DNA from: Variovorax paradoxus
GTDB taxonomy: Bacteria > Pseudomonadota > Gammaproteobacteria > Burkholderiales > Burkholderiaceae_C
NCBI RefSeq assembly: GCF_009755665.1
Contig: NZ_CP046622.1
Span: forward strand, 4,278,001-4,342,000
Length of the DNA stretch: 64,000 bases
Direction: 5' to 3'
The stretch's first letter is position 1. Every line of letters begins with the position of its first letter. Shown piece after piece: positions 27,457 through 36,701 of this stretch. The position numbers and the translations under genes were made by a program. The notes beneath the pieces are model-generated. The model was given only the letters and a program-made list of their open reading frames with translations. It did no database searches and was not told the DNA's origin.

Positions 27457-27938
27457 TTTTTCGAGAACTCGATGCGCACGCTGCCGCTGCCGAGCGCTTG
27501 CGCCAGCCCTGCGGGCTCATCCACACGGCCGAGACGGGTGTACGAGTAGATCGATTCGAAGGTCTTGTAGAAGACGACCAGGGTTCGCGGCCCGTACAGC
27601 ATCAGATCGCCGTTGCGGATCGTGCCCGGGCGGATTGCATTCGTCGGCAGTGCTTGACGCAGCTCCGCGTGCTTCTCGTTGTTGTTGAGGTCCGGCATGT
27701 CTATCGAGAGCGGCAGCATCGCAGCGAACTCGCGGGCTGCCTCGGTGTCGGCCAGGGTGATGGCGAAGCGGCGTGTACCAACAGTCATCCACATGCGTGA
27801 TTCCTCCGGTTGAACAGCAGCCCCCGGCGCAACTGCGGCGGGCCTGCCTGACGCTCCAGGCGGGGCAGCATCACATGCCCCGAGCACGAGTCCGCCGCAC
27901 AGCAGGCCAAGCCCATGCAAAGAGATGTTCGTGGCCAT
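27453..27938 (-). CDS. Cyclophilin-like fold lipoprotein
   Basis: A 161-residue protein with a lipoprotein signal (lipobox LGAC at about 19-22). The mature part, from MWMTVGTRRFAITLADTEAA to VRIEFSKN, has the beta-rich pattern of the cyclophilin-like domain family (SIDMPDLNNNEKHAEL, GDLMLYGPRTLVVFYKTF), which has no proven isomerase activity. Start 27938 has AGGAGAAG. It is last in the operon after the hydrolase and MFS genes. Such proteins often accompany CMD, cupin and hydrolase genes; the role is unknown. Confidence 0.78.
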   Translation of the reverse strand: MATNISLHGLGLLCGGLVLGACDAAPPGASGRPAAVAPGAAVQPEESRMWMTVGTRRFAITLADTEAAREFAAMLPLSIDMPDLNNNEKHAELRQALPTNAIRPGTIRNGDLMLYGPRTLVVFYKTFESIYSYTRLGRVDEPAGLAQALGSGSVRIEFSKN

Positions 27939-27964
27939 GGGCTTCTCCTGGTGCGATGCGCGGC

Positions 27965-29191
27965 TCATGCCGCTTGCCGCGCTTGCGAGCGCGAGGTCAG
28001 AAAGGCAAGAAATGCTCCAAGCAGCAGCACGGCGGAACTCGCTGCAAAGGTGCTCCGGTAGCCCGCTGAGTCGAACAGCAGACCGCCTATTGTCGAGCCC
28101 AGTGCAATGGCCAACTGGATCACCGCAACCATCAGCCCGCCGCCAGCTTCGGCGTTGTGCGGCATGGCTTCGGCGATCCAGCTCCACCAGCCGACCGGGG
28201 CGGCAGTAGCCAACAGGCCCCACAGGCCCAGCAGCGCCACGATGACTGAGACCCAAGCGCCGAAGGGAATGAGCGCCACGGCGATCACCGCCATCAGGAT
28301 AGGAATGCCGATCAGCGGCCGGTACAGGCTGCGCTTGAGCACAGGGCCAATCAGCGCCGTGCCGACAAACCCCGCCACGCCGATCACGAGCAGGATGAGC
28401 GACAGCGTGGACACGCTCACCCGCGTCACCGTTTCGAGGAAAGGACGCACGTAGGTGAACAATGCGAACTGCCCCATGAAGAAGGCGCCACATGCAGCCA
28501 TGCCCAACGCAACGGGGCGGCTCTTCAGCGCCTTGAACACATTGCCCGAACCCGGTGCGCGCCGCTGTGCACTCATCGCCAGCAGGCTGATCCACTGCCA
28601 GACCCAAGCGATCACCGCCACCGGGACCAGGCACAAGAAGGCGCCGCGCCAACCGATGACCGAACCGAGATAGCTGCCCAGTGGCGCGGCGACCACCGTC
28701 GCCAGTGCATTGCCACCGTTGAAGATTGCCAGCGCGCGCGGTACCTGCCGCGGCGGCACCAGCCGCATTGCCGTTGCCGCCGACATGGACCAGAAGCCAC
28801 CGATGACAACCCCGATGAGCGCACGGCCGGCCATGTAGACCGGATAGCTCGGCGCCCACGCGACCACGGCACCGGAGACGGCCATCAGCGCGGTCAATCC
28901 CAGCAGCAGGGTCTTGCGGTCCATGCCGCCGGCGAGCGCCGAGATCGAGAGGCTGGTCAGCACTGCGAACGCACCTGAAACCGCGATGCCCTGCCCGGCC
29001 ATTCCCTGAGTGACATGGAGATCGTCCGCGATGGGCGTCAGCAGGCTGACCGGCATGAATTCGGAGGCGATCAATGCGAACACGCACAGCGACATTGCGA
29101 ACACGCCGCTCCAATGGGCAGCCGCCGGCGGCACGCCCGCTGCGCCGCTGGAACTTTTCCGGTCCACGGCCCCGGACAGCTGTGCCGTCAT
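27965..29191 (-). CDS. MFS transporter, NepI/AraJ-like (DHA1 family)
   Basis: A 408-residue permease with 12 membrane segments. IASEFMPVSLLTPIADDL at the start of helix 1, GGMDRKTLLLG between helices 2 and 3, and GNALATVVAAPLGSYLG (motif C-like) mark a drug:H+ antiporter-1 exporter, close to purine-nucleoside exporters. Its ATG overlaps the hydrolase stop (ATGA, 29188-29191), and the lipoprotein gene follows 26 bp later. It may export the hydrolase product; this is inference. Confidence 0.88.
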   Translation of the reverse strand: MTAQLSGAVDRKSSSGAAGVPPAAAHWSGVFAMSLCVFALIASEFMPVSLLTPIADDLHVTQGMAGQGIAVSGAFAVLTSLSISALAGGMDRKTLLLGLTALMAVSGAVVAWAPSYPVYMAGRALIGVVIGGFWSMSAATAMRLVPPRQVPRALAIFNGGNALATVVAAPLGSYLGSVIGWRGAFLCLVPVAVIAWVWQWISLLAMSAQRRAPGSGNVFKALKSRPVALGMAACGAFFMGQFALFTYVRPFLETVTRVSVSTLSLILLVIGVAGFVGTALIGPVLKRSLYRPLIGIPILMAVIAVALIPFGAWVSVIVALLGLWGLLATAAPVGWWSWIAEAMPHNAEAGGGLMVAVIQLAIALGSTIGGLLFDSAGYRSTFAASSAVLLLGAFLAFLTSRSQARQAA

Positions 29192-30330
29192 AAAGCCACC
29201 GTCTGTGCCAAATGCCTGCCGAAGAAAGAGGTCAGCTTGTCCCAGGGAATGAGGTTCACACGGTCGTAGAGATCGACGTGGCCGGCGCCCCGCACCCAGA
29301 CCAGCTCCTTCGGCTCGGCGGCGCGCCGGTAGGCGTCCTCGCTGAACTCCCTGGAGTGCGCCTGGTCGCCGCTGATGAACAGCAGCGGACGCGGGGAGAT
29401 CGTCTCGACGTCGTTGAACGGATAGAAGTTCATGAACTTGACATTGCTGGCGACCGTCGGCTTCGTTGTCCTTTGGGCGGATGCTCCGGCGGGAGTGAAC
29501 TCACCGCGCGGCGTGCGGTAGAAATCGTAGAACTCGCGCTGGATCGGATGCGTCTGTGCAGTCAGCTGGAGATCGGTTCCGCCTGCGACAGCGACTTCGC
29601 CGCCCTGGAACTCCACGTAGCGCTGCTCGGCGGCCGCGGCGATGATGGCCTTGCGCTGCTCCAGCGTCATGGACTTCTGGAGCGCCTGGCGGTTGACCGC
29701 GCCCATGTCGTACATGCTCACCGTGGCGATAGCCTTCATGCGCGGATCGATCTTCGCCGCACTGATCACGAAGCTGCCGCTGCCGCAGATGCCGATCGCG
29801 CCGATGCGGCTGCGGTCCACGAAGGCCCACGTTCCCAGAAAATCGACGGCCGCGCTGAACGCTTCGGCATACATCTCCGGCGACACGAGGTTGCGTGGCC
29901 CTTCGCTCTCGCCCCAGCCTGGCAGGTCGATGGCGAGCGTGACGAAGCCCTGTTCGGCCATCTTGGTCGCATAGAGGTTCGCGCTTTGTTCCTTCACGGC
30001 CCCCATCGGGTGGCTCACGACGAGCGCCGGATGGGCTTTGCTGCGGTCGAGGGTCTTGGGAACGAAGAGGTTGCCCGCGACGTTCATCTGGTATTGGTTC
30101 TTGAAGGCGACCTTCTGCAGGGTCACCTTGTCGCTCTTGTAGAAGTTGTCTGCGCCGTTGGACATATCTGGATTCGCTTTCATGTTCGCCGCGAAGGCGG
30201 CGGTGCCTGTGATTGACATGAGCCCCAGCACCGCCGCGCCGGTGCCTGCTTTCCTCAGGAATTCGCGCCGCTCGCACGCCTGGCTGCTCATGGTTTCCGC
30301 GGCTTGTTCTGGGTTGAATGGGTTGCTCAT
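29188..30330 (-). CDS. Tat-exported alpha/beta hydrolase
   Basis: A 380-residue hydrolase with a Tat-type signal (ERREFLRKAGTGAAVLG, residues about 21-37, cleavage near TAAFAA). The fold shows HPMGAVKEQ, the DLPGWGESEG loop, the nucleophile elbow GICGSGSF and a C-terminal GAGHVDLYD with the catalytic His. The elbow leaves Cys or Ser as nucleophile, as in the YcjY/dienelactone-hydrolase-like group. AGAGCAGG precedes the ATG. First gene of a three-gene operon, divergent from the LysR gene at 30495. Confidence 0.87.
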   Translation of the reverse strand: MSNPFNPEQAAETMSSQACERREFLRKAGTGAAVLGLMSITGTAAFAANMKANPDMSNGADNFYKSDKVTLQKVAFKNQYQMNVAGNLFVPKTLDRSKAHPALVVSHPMGAVKEQSANLYATKMAEQGFVTLAIDLPGWGESEGPRNLVSPEMYAEAFSAAVDFLGTWAFVDRSRIGAIGICGSGSFVISAAKIDPRMKAIATVSMYDMGAVNRQALQKSMTLEQRKAIIAAAAEQRYVEFQGGEVAVAGGTDLQLTAQTHPIQREFYDFYRTPRGEFTPAGASAQRTTKPTVASNVKFMNFYPFNDVETISPRPLLFISGDQAHSREFSEDAYRRAAEPKELVWVRGAGHVDLYDRVNLIPWDKLTSFFGRHLAQTVAL

Positions 30331-30432
30331 TGCCTGCTCTGCTTTTGTTGGTGGTCGGAATCGGCGGCCAAGGAGCGGCAGCCTGCGGTAACTCTTGCCC
30401 TGAATGTTCGGGCACCGACGTCAATCTGACTA

Positions 30433-30476
30433 GCTAATGAATTCTTAAAGGCTATATTAGGTCGGCTAATTAATTC
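30433..30476. promoter_or_regulatory. Direct repeat, candidate LysR binding region
   Basis: Two copies of a 12-mer, GCTAATGAATTC (30433-30444) and GCTAATTAATTC (30465-30476), differ at one base and are spaced 32 bp apart, about three helical turns. They lie in the AT-rich gap between the divergent hydrolase and LysR genes, where LysR proteins usually bind as tetramers. Confidence 0.45.
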
Positions 30477-30494
30477 GCATGGGAGACTGCCTTC

Positions 30495-31406
30495 ATGGTC
30501 AAACGCAATCTCAACGATCTCCTGTACTTCGTGACAGTGGCCCGGGAAGGCAGCTTTACGCGGGCCGCCTCGCTGCTGGGCGTCACGCAATCGGCCCTCA
30601 GCCAAGCCATCAGTGGCCTCGAGGCTCGGTTGGAGATTCGGCTGCTCACGCGCACCACGCGCAGCGTGTCGCCCACCGCGGCCGGAGAGCGGCTGCTGAA
30701 TGCCATCGGCCATCGCTTCGACGAGATCGGTGCCGAACTGGATGAGTTGACCGAAATGCGCGACAAGCCGGCGGGCACGGTGCGGATCACCTGCGGCGAA
30801 CATATTCTTCGGACCACGCTGCTGCCCAAGCTCACTCCCTTGCTGCGCGAATACCCCGACATCAAGGTGGAGTTCGACATCAACTATGGATTCCGGGACA
30901 TCGTGGCCGACCGCTTCGACGCCGGCGTGCGTCTGGGCGACACGATCGACAAGGACATGATCGCGGTTCCGATCGGGCCGCAGTTGCGCATGGCGGTGGC
31001 AGCCTCCCCTGCGTACTTCAAGTCGCATGCGCGCCCCAAGACTCCACACGATCTGCTCAAGCACAACTGCATCAACATGCGTATGCAAACCGCGGGAGGG
31101 CTATGGGTCTGGGACTTCGAGCGACGAAGCAAGCCATTGAACGTGCGGGTGGATGGGCAACTCACCTTCAACACATCGCCCAGCATGGTGGATGCTGCGT
31201 TGGCTGGGCTGGGCATCGCATTCCTGCCTGAAGAGGAGTTCGCACCGCACCTCGAGCAAGGCCAGCTGGTACATGTGCTGGAAGACTGGTGTCCTCCATT
31301 CCCAGGCTACTACCTGTACTACCCCAGTCGCCGGCAGCCCTCGCACGCGTTCTCACTTGTAGTCAACGCGTTGCGTGTATCGCCCCGGATCCCCAAACAG
31401 CGCTAG
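30495..31406 (+). CDS. LysR family transcriptional regulator
   Basis: A 303-residue regulator, paralogue of the LysR protein at 26545. The winged helix has GSFTRAASLLGVTQSALSQAISGLEARL, and the effector domain runs from about 90. It is divergent from the hydrolase-MFS-lipoprotein operon with a direct repeat between, so it most likely controls that operon. Its stop overlaps the convergent PAP2 gene by 4 bp. Confidence 0.9.
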   Translation: MVKRNLNDLLYFVTVAREGSFTRAASLLGVTQSALSQAISGLEARLEIRLLTRTTRSVSPTAAGERLLNAIGHRFDEIGAELDELTEMRDKPAGTVRITCGEHILRTTLLPKLTPLLREYPDIKVEFDINYGFRDIVADRFDAGVRLGDTIDKDMIAVPIGPQLRMAVAASPAYFKSHARPKTPHDLLKHNCINMRMQTAGGLWVWDFERRSKPLNVRVDGQLTFNTSPSMVDAALAGLGIAFLPEEEFAPHLEQGQLVHVLEDWCPPFPGYYLYYPSRRQPSHAFSLVVNALRVSPRIPKQR

Positions 31407-32503
31407 CCCCGTCCTGCTGGGCGTATGCGTGCCGAGCTGCCGGACCTCCCCTGCGCCCGCAAGCTCGGGGTCGGTGCGCCAGGCGTCGGCACTCGCTGCA
31501 GCAGAACCCAGGCGGATGCGAGCATCAGTCCCAGCAGCAGGCCGGCGAGCACGTCGGCCGGAAAATGAGCGCCCGCCGACACGCGCGCCCACCCGGTGAC
31601 CACTGCCAACGCAAGGATGCCGACGCCTTCTCTGCTCAGTCCCGGTCGATAGAGGAAAGTGGCGGCGATGGCGAACATCACCGACGCGTGAGTGCTCGGC
31701 AGCGAACCCCGGGCTCCATGCTGGAGATGGTTGATGCTGAGACCCACCATGAAAGGACGGGGCAAGGCCAGTTGACCCGCGATCTGGTGCGCCACGATGC
31801 TGGCGAAGACTCCGACCGCGAGGCATCCTACAAGATAGCGGCGCTGGCCTTGTCGTCGCCAAAAAGCCCAGCCGATCGACGCAGCCGCTATCCAGGCCGT
31901 ACCTTCTGCAAGCCAGAGACTCACAGGCAGCACCAATGGATGCGCAGCATGGCCCGCCTGCATCCAGAGAAAGGAAGCTTCGCGCCAACTGCTTCGGTCC
32001 AGGTTCTCCCATGGGCCTGGTACGGCGCCGTCTCCGATCAGCTGCATGAACAGCAACGGCAGCGACACTAGGCCGGCCGCGACTGGCCGCGACCTCGCGT
32101 CCAGCCGGCATGCCGAGAGTTTGTCCGCGATCAAGAGCGACCACGCGGGCAGCGCGGGCAGCGCGCAGTTCCATAGTTCTCCGCCCGCCAGAATGAAGAG
32201 CAGCGGCATTGCCAGCGCCCAGATCCACAGGCAGCGCTCACGCGCCGCGGCCGATTCAGCGCGCCATTCGCCATGAAGGAGGAGCGCGAGCAGAAGCGTC
32301 CACGACAGGAAGTCGCTTGCGCGCGCGGGATCCGCGAGTTCGGCACCGCCCGCGACCATGCAGAGCAGGCCGCTCGTGTAGGAGAGTGCCGCCAGCAACC
32401 CGGCAGCGGGCTTGTGGCCGCACCCGGCGATACGCACGATCAGCCCCGCCGTCGCGGCATGGAACAGCCATGCCCCCCAGAAGGGGGTGCCGTGCTCGAC
32501 CAT
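31403..32503 (-). CDS. PAP2 family phosphatase, membrane-bound
   Basis: A 366-residue membrane protein. The N-terminal half has several helices of unknown role. The C-terminal half has the PAP2 signature in order: a reduced first motif (LPRPFMVGL), SLPSTHASV with the catalytic His, and GWARVSAGAHFPADVLAG. Such enzymes remove phosphate from undecaprenyl pyrophosphate or lipid A. The ATG at 32503 is the best start, though without a strong ribosome site. It follows the ICMT-type gene by 38 bp, in one operon divergent from a two-component system. Confidence 0.82.
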   Translation of the reverse strand: MVEHGTPFWGAWLFHAATAGLIVRIAGCGHKPAAGLLAALSYTSGLLCMVAGGAELADPARASDFLSWTLLLALLLHGEWRAESAAARERCLWIWALAMPLLFILAGGELWNCALPALPAWSLLIADKLSACRLDARSRPVAAGLVSLPLLFMQLIGDGAVPGPWENLDRSSWREASFLWMQAGHAAHPLVLPVSLWLAEGTAWIAAASIGWAFWRRQGQRRYLVGCLAVGVFASIVAHQIAGQLALPRPFMVGLSINHLQHGARGSLPSTHASVMFAIAATFLYRPGLSREGVGILALAVVTGWARVSAGAHFPADVLAGLLLGLMLASAWVLLQRVPTPGAPTPSLRAQGRSGSSARIRPAGRG

Positions 32504-32541
32504 GGGCGGCGCTCGTGCGTCAATCCGGCCAGGGCGTCCGA

Positions 32542-33144
32542 TCAGGGAACCGTGAGCAGCGGCTGAACCAGCATGGGGCGCAGTGCCTCGACAAGAGCGA
32601 CGATGCCTGCCAGCCAGACGAACCAGATCACATCGCCGGCCGTGCGGCGGAACTGCTGGATCCTGACTTCGCACACTTCGGATGCGCGGTAGCGCGCAAC
32701 AGACGGGAAGAACCGCGGGGTTCGTTCGCAGTAGGCCTCGAACACGGCGCCGAACCGGGCCCTCAGGAAGGCCTCCTCACTGGCGATCACGCTGGGATAC
32801 ACGAGCACGAAGAACGCGAGGACACAGACCGAGAAGCTGATGCTCCGCGTGCAAAAACCAATTCCCACGAAGCCCAGCAGGGAGAAGAAGTAGAGCGGGT
32901 TGCGTGTCATGGAGTAGGGCCCTTCCGTCACGAGTTCGCTGTTCTTTCGCCCTCCGATGTAGAGCGAGCACCAAAGCCTCCCCACCACGGCAATGCCGAT
33001 CAGGACGAGCCCTGCCATGGGCAGCAGGTTCCCGATCAACCGGCCCGCGTACATCTTCTCCGTCAGAAGGAGCGCGATCAATGCGCCGAGCCAGAACAGA
33101 CGGGAGATGGCGATGCGGTTCTGTGCGATGAAGGTCGAGACCAT
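32542..33144 (-). CDS. Isoprenylcysteine carboxyl methyltransferase (ICMT)-family protein
   Basis: A 200-residue membrane protein with four or five helices and the ICMT/PEMT signature GPYSMTRNPLYFFSLLGF (about 75-92), then a cytoplasmic segment with ARFGAVFEAYCERTPRFFP, typical of S-adenosylmethionine-dependent lipid or isoprenyl methyltransferases. The bacterial substrate is unknown. Co-transcribed with the PAP2 gene, which suggests envelope lipid modification. Confidence 0.83.
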   Translation of the reverse strand: MVSTFIAQNRIAISRLFWLGALIALLLTEKMYAGRLIGNLLPMAGLVLIGIAVVGRLWCSLYIGGRKNSELVTEGPYSMTRNPLYFFSLLGFVGIGFCTRSISFSVCVLAFFVLVYPSVIASEEAFLRARFGAVFEAYCERTPRFFPSVARYRASEVCEVRIQQFRRTAGDVIWFVWLAGIVALVEALRPMLVQPLLTVP

Positions 33145-33280
33145 GGAGTGGCAACAAGGAGTCAGTCAGGTGGAGCGGCCGATCCTAAAAAACCTCCCGT
33201 GAACCGATCGTCACTCGGTGCGTCGGTGCTCGATGCACCGTGGCTTACCATCGCGCCCTCGTCGTTGTTGTGGGCTCACC

Positions 33281-33949
33281 ATGAGGGTACTTCTCCTCGA
33301 AGACAGTCTCGCGCTGGCCGGTGCGGTTTCGGACTACCTGGAGGCGCGGGGCTGCGCGGTCGACCTGGCCTTTCATGGACAGGCTTTTCTCGATCTCGCA
33401 AGGGATGCGCGCTTCGACATCTACGTTCTCGACGTGGCCGTTCCGGGGATCGACGGGCTGGAGGTGTGTGAGCGCCTGCGCACGCAAATGCGCGACGACA
33501 CCCCCGTGATCTTCCTCACGGCGCGCGACACGCTGCAGGACAAGAAGGCGGGGTTCGCGCGCGGCGCGGACGACTACCTCGTGAAGCCCTTCGAGATGGA
33601 GGAACTCTTCTTTCGTCTGCAGGCGATCGCAGCAAGGGGGCGACGGCCCCAGGTGTCGACCCAGGTGCTGGGCGAACTGGTGCTCGACCACGGTGCAGGC
33701 ACCGTGCTGCGCAACAGCCGACGCATTCGGCTGCACGAGTTGCAGCTGAGGGTGCTCAAGATCCTCGTCGCGCGATCGCCGCTGATGGTGGAGCGCGCAG
33801 TGCTCGAAAAAGAACTCTGGGGCGACAACGTGCCGGACAGCGATTCGCTGCGCACGCACATCTACCGCCTGCGCAACGCGCTGACGATCACCGGGGAGCG
33901 AGAGTTGATCGAGACGGTGCACGGCAAGGGGTGGCGCTTTGTCGAATGA
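33281..33949 (+). CDS. OmpR-family response regulator
   Basis: A 222-residue regulator. The receiver has EDS at 7-9, phospho-acceptor D51 (YVLDVAVPG) and LVKPFEMEEL. The winged helix ends VHGKGWRFVE. The ATG at 33281 matches the start of the receiver fold; the longer upstream frame adds only basic residues. It overlaps its kinase gene by 11 bp. Divergent from the methyltransferase-PAP2 operon, which may be its target. Confidence 0.9.
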   Translation: MRVLLLEDSLALAGAVSDYLEARGCAVDLAFHGQAFLDLARDARFDIYVLDVAVPGIDGLEVCERLRTQMRDDTPVIFLTARDTLQDKKAGFARGADDYLVKPFEMEELFFRLQAIAARGRRPQVSTQVLGELVLDHGAGTVLRNSRRIRLHELQLRVLKILVARSPLMVERAVLEKELWGDNVPDSDSLRTHIYRLRNALTITGERELIETVHGKGWRFVE

Positions 33950-35231
33950 CGGCACTTTTCAACGGCGCTTGCGCAGGGCGTTCCTGCGCTTTGGCGCTGC
34001 AACCACCCTGCTCTACGGCTCCCTGGCGTTCCTCGTTTCGCTCGGAACGGAGGAGTTCCTGCTTCGCCGCTACCTCGGCGCGATGGTCGAGCGCGCCATC
34101 GCGCAAATCGAGCACCCGGGCGCGGACGGCGCCGCGTCGAACATGCTGGAGCGGGTTCGGGCCCTTGCGGCGGCCCCGCATCGCAGCGCACCGGGCTTCG
34201 AGGTCGTCCGCTTCTACGTGCGCGGCTCGCCGGACTTGCCGGCCTGGGCTCCTTCGTACGGGCCGGGCACCCACCGCCGGTTCGAAGACGGTGCGATGCT
34301 CCGCGTTGCGCCGATCATGGGAGGCAGCGACACGCTCTATGCGGTCGTCGACGGCGACGGCGTCCTCGACATCGATGACTTCGAGCCCTATGTCCTGCTC
34401 GCGCTGCTGCTGATCGGCGCGGCGGTAACCGTACTGAGCGCGGCCGTCGGTGCCGTGCTCGCGCGCCAGCTCGCGCTACCCCTGGTCACGCTGACGCGGG
34501 AGGTGAATGCCCATGGCGAAGGACCGGTGGAGTTTTCGGGTGCCCAGCGCAGCGACGAAGTGGGCGCGCTCAGTCGCGGCTTCACGGCGCTCGTGGGCCG
34601 CCTCAGCGACTTCCTTCAGCGCGAGCGGGAATTCACGCGGTTCGCAAGCCATGAGTTGCGCACGCCCGTGGCAGTCTTCAAGAGCAGTCTTGCTGTGCTG
34701 CGAGCGACCGGCGAAACTTCCGTGCGCGAACGCGCGCTCGCCCGCATGGCCCAGAGCGCGAACGACATGGAAGCCCTTGTTGCCGCGCTCCTGGCACTCG
34801 GCCGAAGTCCCGAAGAGGCTGACCACCGAGAGATCGAGGAGACGAACGTCGCCACGGCGATCGACGACCTGCTTGAACGGCTCGCCCCCTTGGCGAGACA
34901 GAAGAGCCTGCGGATTGCGCTGCAGGTCGATCCGCACACGCGGATGTCGGCCGCTCCCGGCTTGGGCCCGGTCCTGATCGACAACCTGCTGCGCAACGCC
35001 GTGGCCTACGCCGACACCTGGATCCAGGTGCGCGCAGACGCGCGGCTACTCGAGATCGAGAACGATGTGCGGGAACAGCCGCGCAGTTCCACATCCACCG
35101 GGTACGGACTGCAGATCGTCTCGCGGATATGCAAGCGTCAGGGCTGGGAGTTTGTCTGCGGGCGGAAGGACGACCGCTATGCCGCGCGCATAACCTTTCC
35201 TGCAGCGTCTGGTCCGGCTGACACCGACTAG
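33939..35231 (+). CDS. Sensor histidine kinase with degenerate ATP lid
   Basis: A 430-residue kinase with a probable TTG start at 33939, supported by AAGGGG upstream and overlap with the regulator stop. TM1 is at about 18-36, TM2 at about 150-176, then HAMP, H-box FASHELRTPV with H238 and N-box DNLLRNAVAYA. The G1 box is hard to find (IENDVREQ where DxGxG is expected), and the lid is short, with G2 reduced to STGYGLQIV. This compact form is seen in some PhoQ/PmrB-like kinases. Confidence 0.85.
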   Translation: MSNDGTFQRRLRRAFLRFGAATTLLYGSLAFLVSLGTEEFLLRRYLGAMVERAIAQIEHPGADGAASNMLERVRALAAAPHRSAPGFEVVRFYVRGSPDLPAWAPSYGPGTHRRFEDGAMLRVAPIMGGSDTLYAVVDGDGVLDIDDFEPYVLLALLLIGAAVTVLSAAVGAVLARQLALPLVTLTREVNAHGEGPVEFSGAQRSDEVGALSRGFTALVGRLSDFLQREREFTRFASHELRTPVAVFKSSLAVLRATGETSVRERALARMAQSANDMEALVAALLALGRSPEEADHREIEETNVATAIDDLLERLAPLARQKSLRIALQVDPHTRMSAAPGLGPVLIDNLLRNAVAYADTWIQVRADARLLEIENDVREQPRSSTSTGYGLQIVSRICKRQGWEFVCGRKDDRYAARITFPAASGPADTD

Positions 35232-35361
35232 CCTGGCGCTCGCTCTTCATCCGCAGCCGCCGGCCCGGGAATACCCTGCTGCGCACCAGCCCATTCTTGC
35301 CTACATTGCTTGCATACAAGATTCCCTCGATCTTGCATTCAACCCGCTGGAAGGTTTCTCC

Positions 35362-36696
35362 ATGCCCCGCTTCGTCAAATCCCTCTTCGGTCAGGTCGTT
35401 ATCGCGCTGGTGCTCGGCGTGCTGGCCGGCCTCTTTGTGCCGGAGTTCGCCGTCAAGCTCAAGCCGCTCGGCGACGGCTTCATCAAGCTGATCAAGATGA
35501 TCATCCCGGTGCTGGTGTTCTGCGTGGTGGTGCACGGCATCGCGGGCGCAGGCGACCTGAAGCGCGTGGGCCGGGTCGGCGTGAAGGCGCTGATCTACTT
35601 CGAGGTGCTGACCACCATTGCACTGGCCATGGGGCTGGTGCTGGCCTTTGTGTTCGAGCCGGGCGTGGGCATGAACGTGGACCCGGGCAAGCTCGACGCC
35701 GCCGCCTTGAGCGCCTACGCCTCGAACGCCGACAAGCTCACCAGCGGCGGCACGGTCGAGTTCTTGATGAAGCTGATTCCCACCACGGTGGTTGCCGCCT
35801 TTGCCACCGGCGACGTGCTGCAGGTGCTGCTGTTCGCGGTGCTGTTCGGCTGCGCGCTGTCTTTGCTGGGCGAGCGCGGCAAGCCGGTGAGCGCGGTGGT
35901 GGACTCGCTGTCGCTGGTGCTGTTCAAGATCATGGGCATCATCATCAAGCTGGCGCCGCTGGGCGTGCTGGGCGCCATTGCCTTCACCGTGGGCAAGTAC
36001 GGCATCGGCTCGCTCAAGCAGCTGGGCATGCTGGTCGCCCTTTTCTATGGCGCAGTGCTGATCTTCGTCTTCGTGGTGCTGGGGCTGGTGATGCGCATGT
36101 CGGGCTTCAGTTTGTGGAAGCTGCTGCGCTACCTGCGCGAAGAACTCGCCATCGTGTTTGCCACCACCTCGTCGGACAGCGTGCTGCCGCAGATCATGGC
36201 CAAGCTGCGCCGCATGGGCATTCGCGATTCGACGGTGGGCCTGGTGATTCCCACCGGCTACTCGTTCAACCTCGACGCCTTTTCGATCTACATCACGCTT
36301 GCGGCGGTGTTCATTGCGCAGGCCACCAACACGCCGATCTCGATGGCCGACCTGCTGACCATCCTGGCCATTGCGCTGGTCACGTCCAAGGGCGCGCATG
36401 GCGTGCCGGGCTCGGCCATCGTGGTGCTGGCCGCCACGCTGCACGCGATTCCGGCCATCCCGGCCATCGGGCTGGTGCTGGTGCTCTCGGTCGACTGGTT
36501 CATGGGCATTGCCCGCGCGCTGGGCAACCTGATCGGCAACTGCGTGGCCACGGTGGCAGTGGCGGCCTGGGAGGGCGACATCGACCGCCAGCGGGCCCAC
36601 GCCGTGCTCGACGGCACCTACACCCCCGACGACGAACCGCTGGCCGAACCCGAACTGCCTGCGGCACCCCTGGGCGCGGGCGCCGGCAGCCACTGA
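35362..36696 (+). CDS. dctA: C4-dicarboxylate transporter DctA
   Basis: A 444-residue sodium/proton-coupled symporter of the dicarboxylate/amino acid:cation family for succinate, fumarate and malate. About eight membrane helices and two re-entrant loops are present. The serine-rich loop ATTSSDSVLPQ and the substrate motif IPTGYSFNLD are diagnostic. Length matches DctA. No dctBD genes are adjacent; a GntR/FCD regulator gene starts 5 bp after the stop and may control it. Confidence 0.9.
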   Translation: MPRFVKSLFGQVVIALVLGVLAGLFVPEFAVKLKPLGDGFIKLIKMIIPVLVFCVVVHGIAGAGDLKRVGRVGVKALIYFEVLTTIALAMGLVLAFVFEPGVGMNVDPGKLDAAALSAYASNADKLTSGGTVEFLMKLIPTTVVAAFATGDVLQVLLFAVLFGCALSLLGERGKPVSAVVDSLSLVLFKIMGIIIKLAPLGVLGAIAFTVGKYGIGSLKQLGMLVALFYGAVLIFVFVVLGLVMRMSGFSLWKLLRYLREELAIVFATTSSDSVLPQIMAKLRRMGIRDSTVGLVIPTGYSFNLDAFSIYITLAAVFIAQATNTPISMADLLTILAIALVTSKGAHGVPGSAIVVLAATLHAIPAIPAIGLVLVLSVDWFMGIARALGNLIGNCVATVAVAAWEGDIDRQRAHAVLDGTYTPDDEPLAEPELPAAPLGAGAGSH

Positions 36697-36701
36697 AACC
36701 G

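Noticed and set aside
34678..36693. 671-codon minus-strand frame opposite the kinase and dctA
   Set aside because: Extremely His/Gln/Arg-rich, typical of antisense of a transporter gene; the + strand genes are clear.
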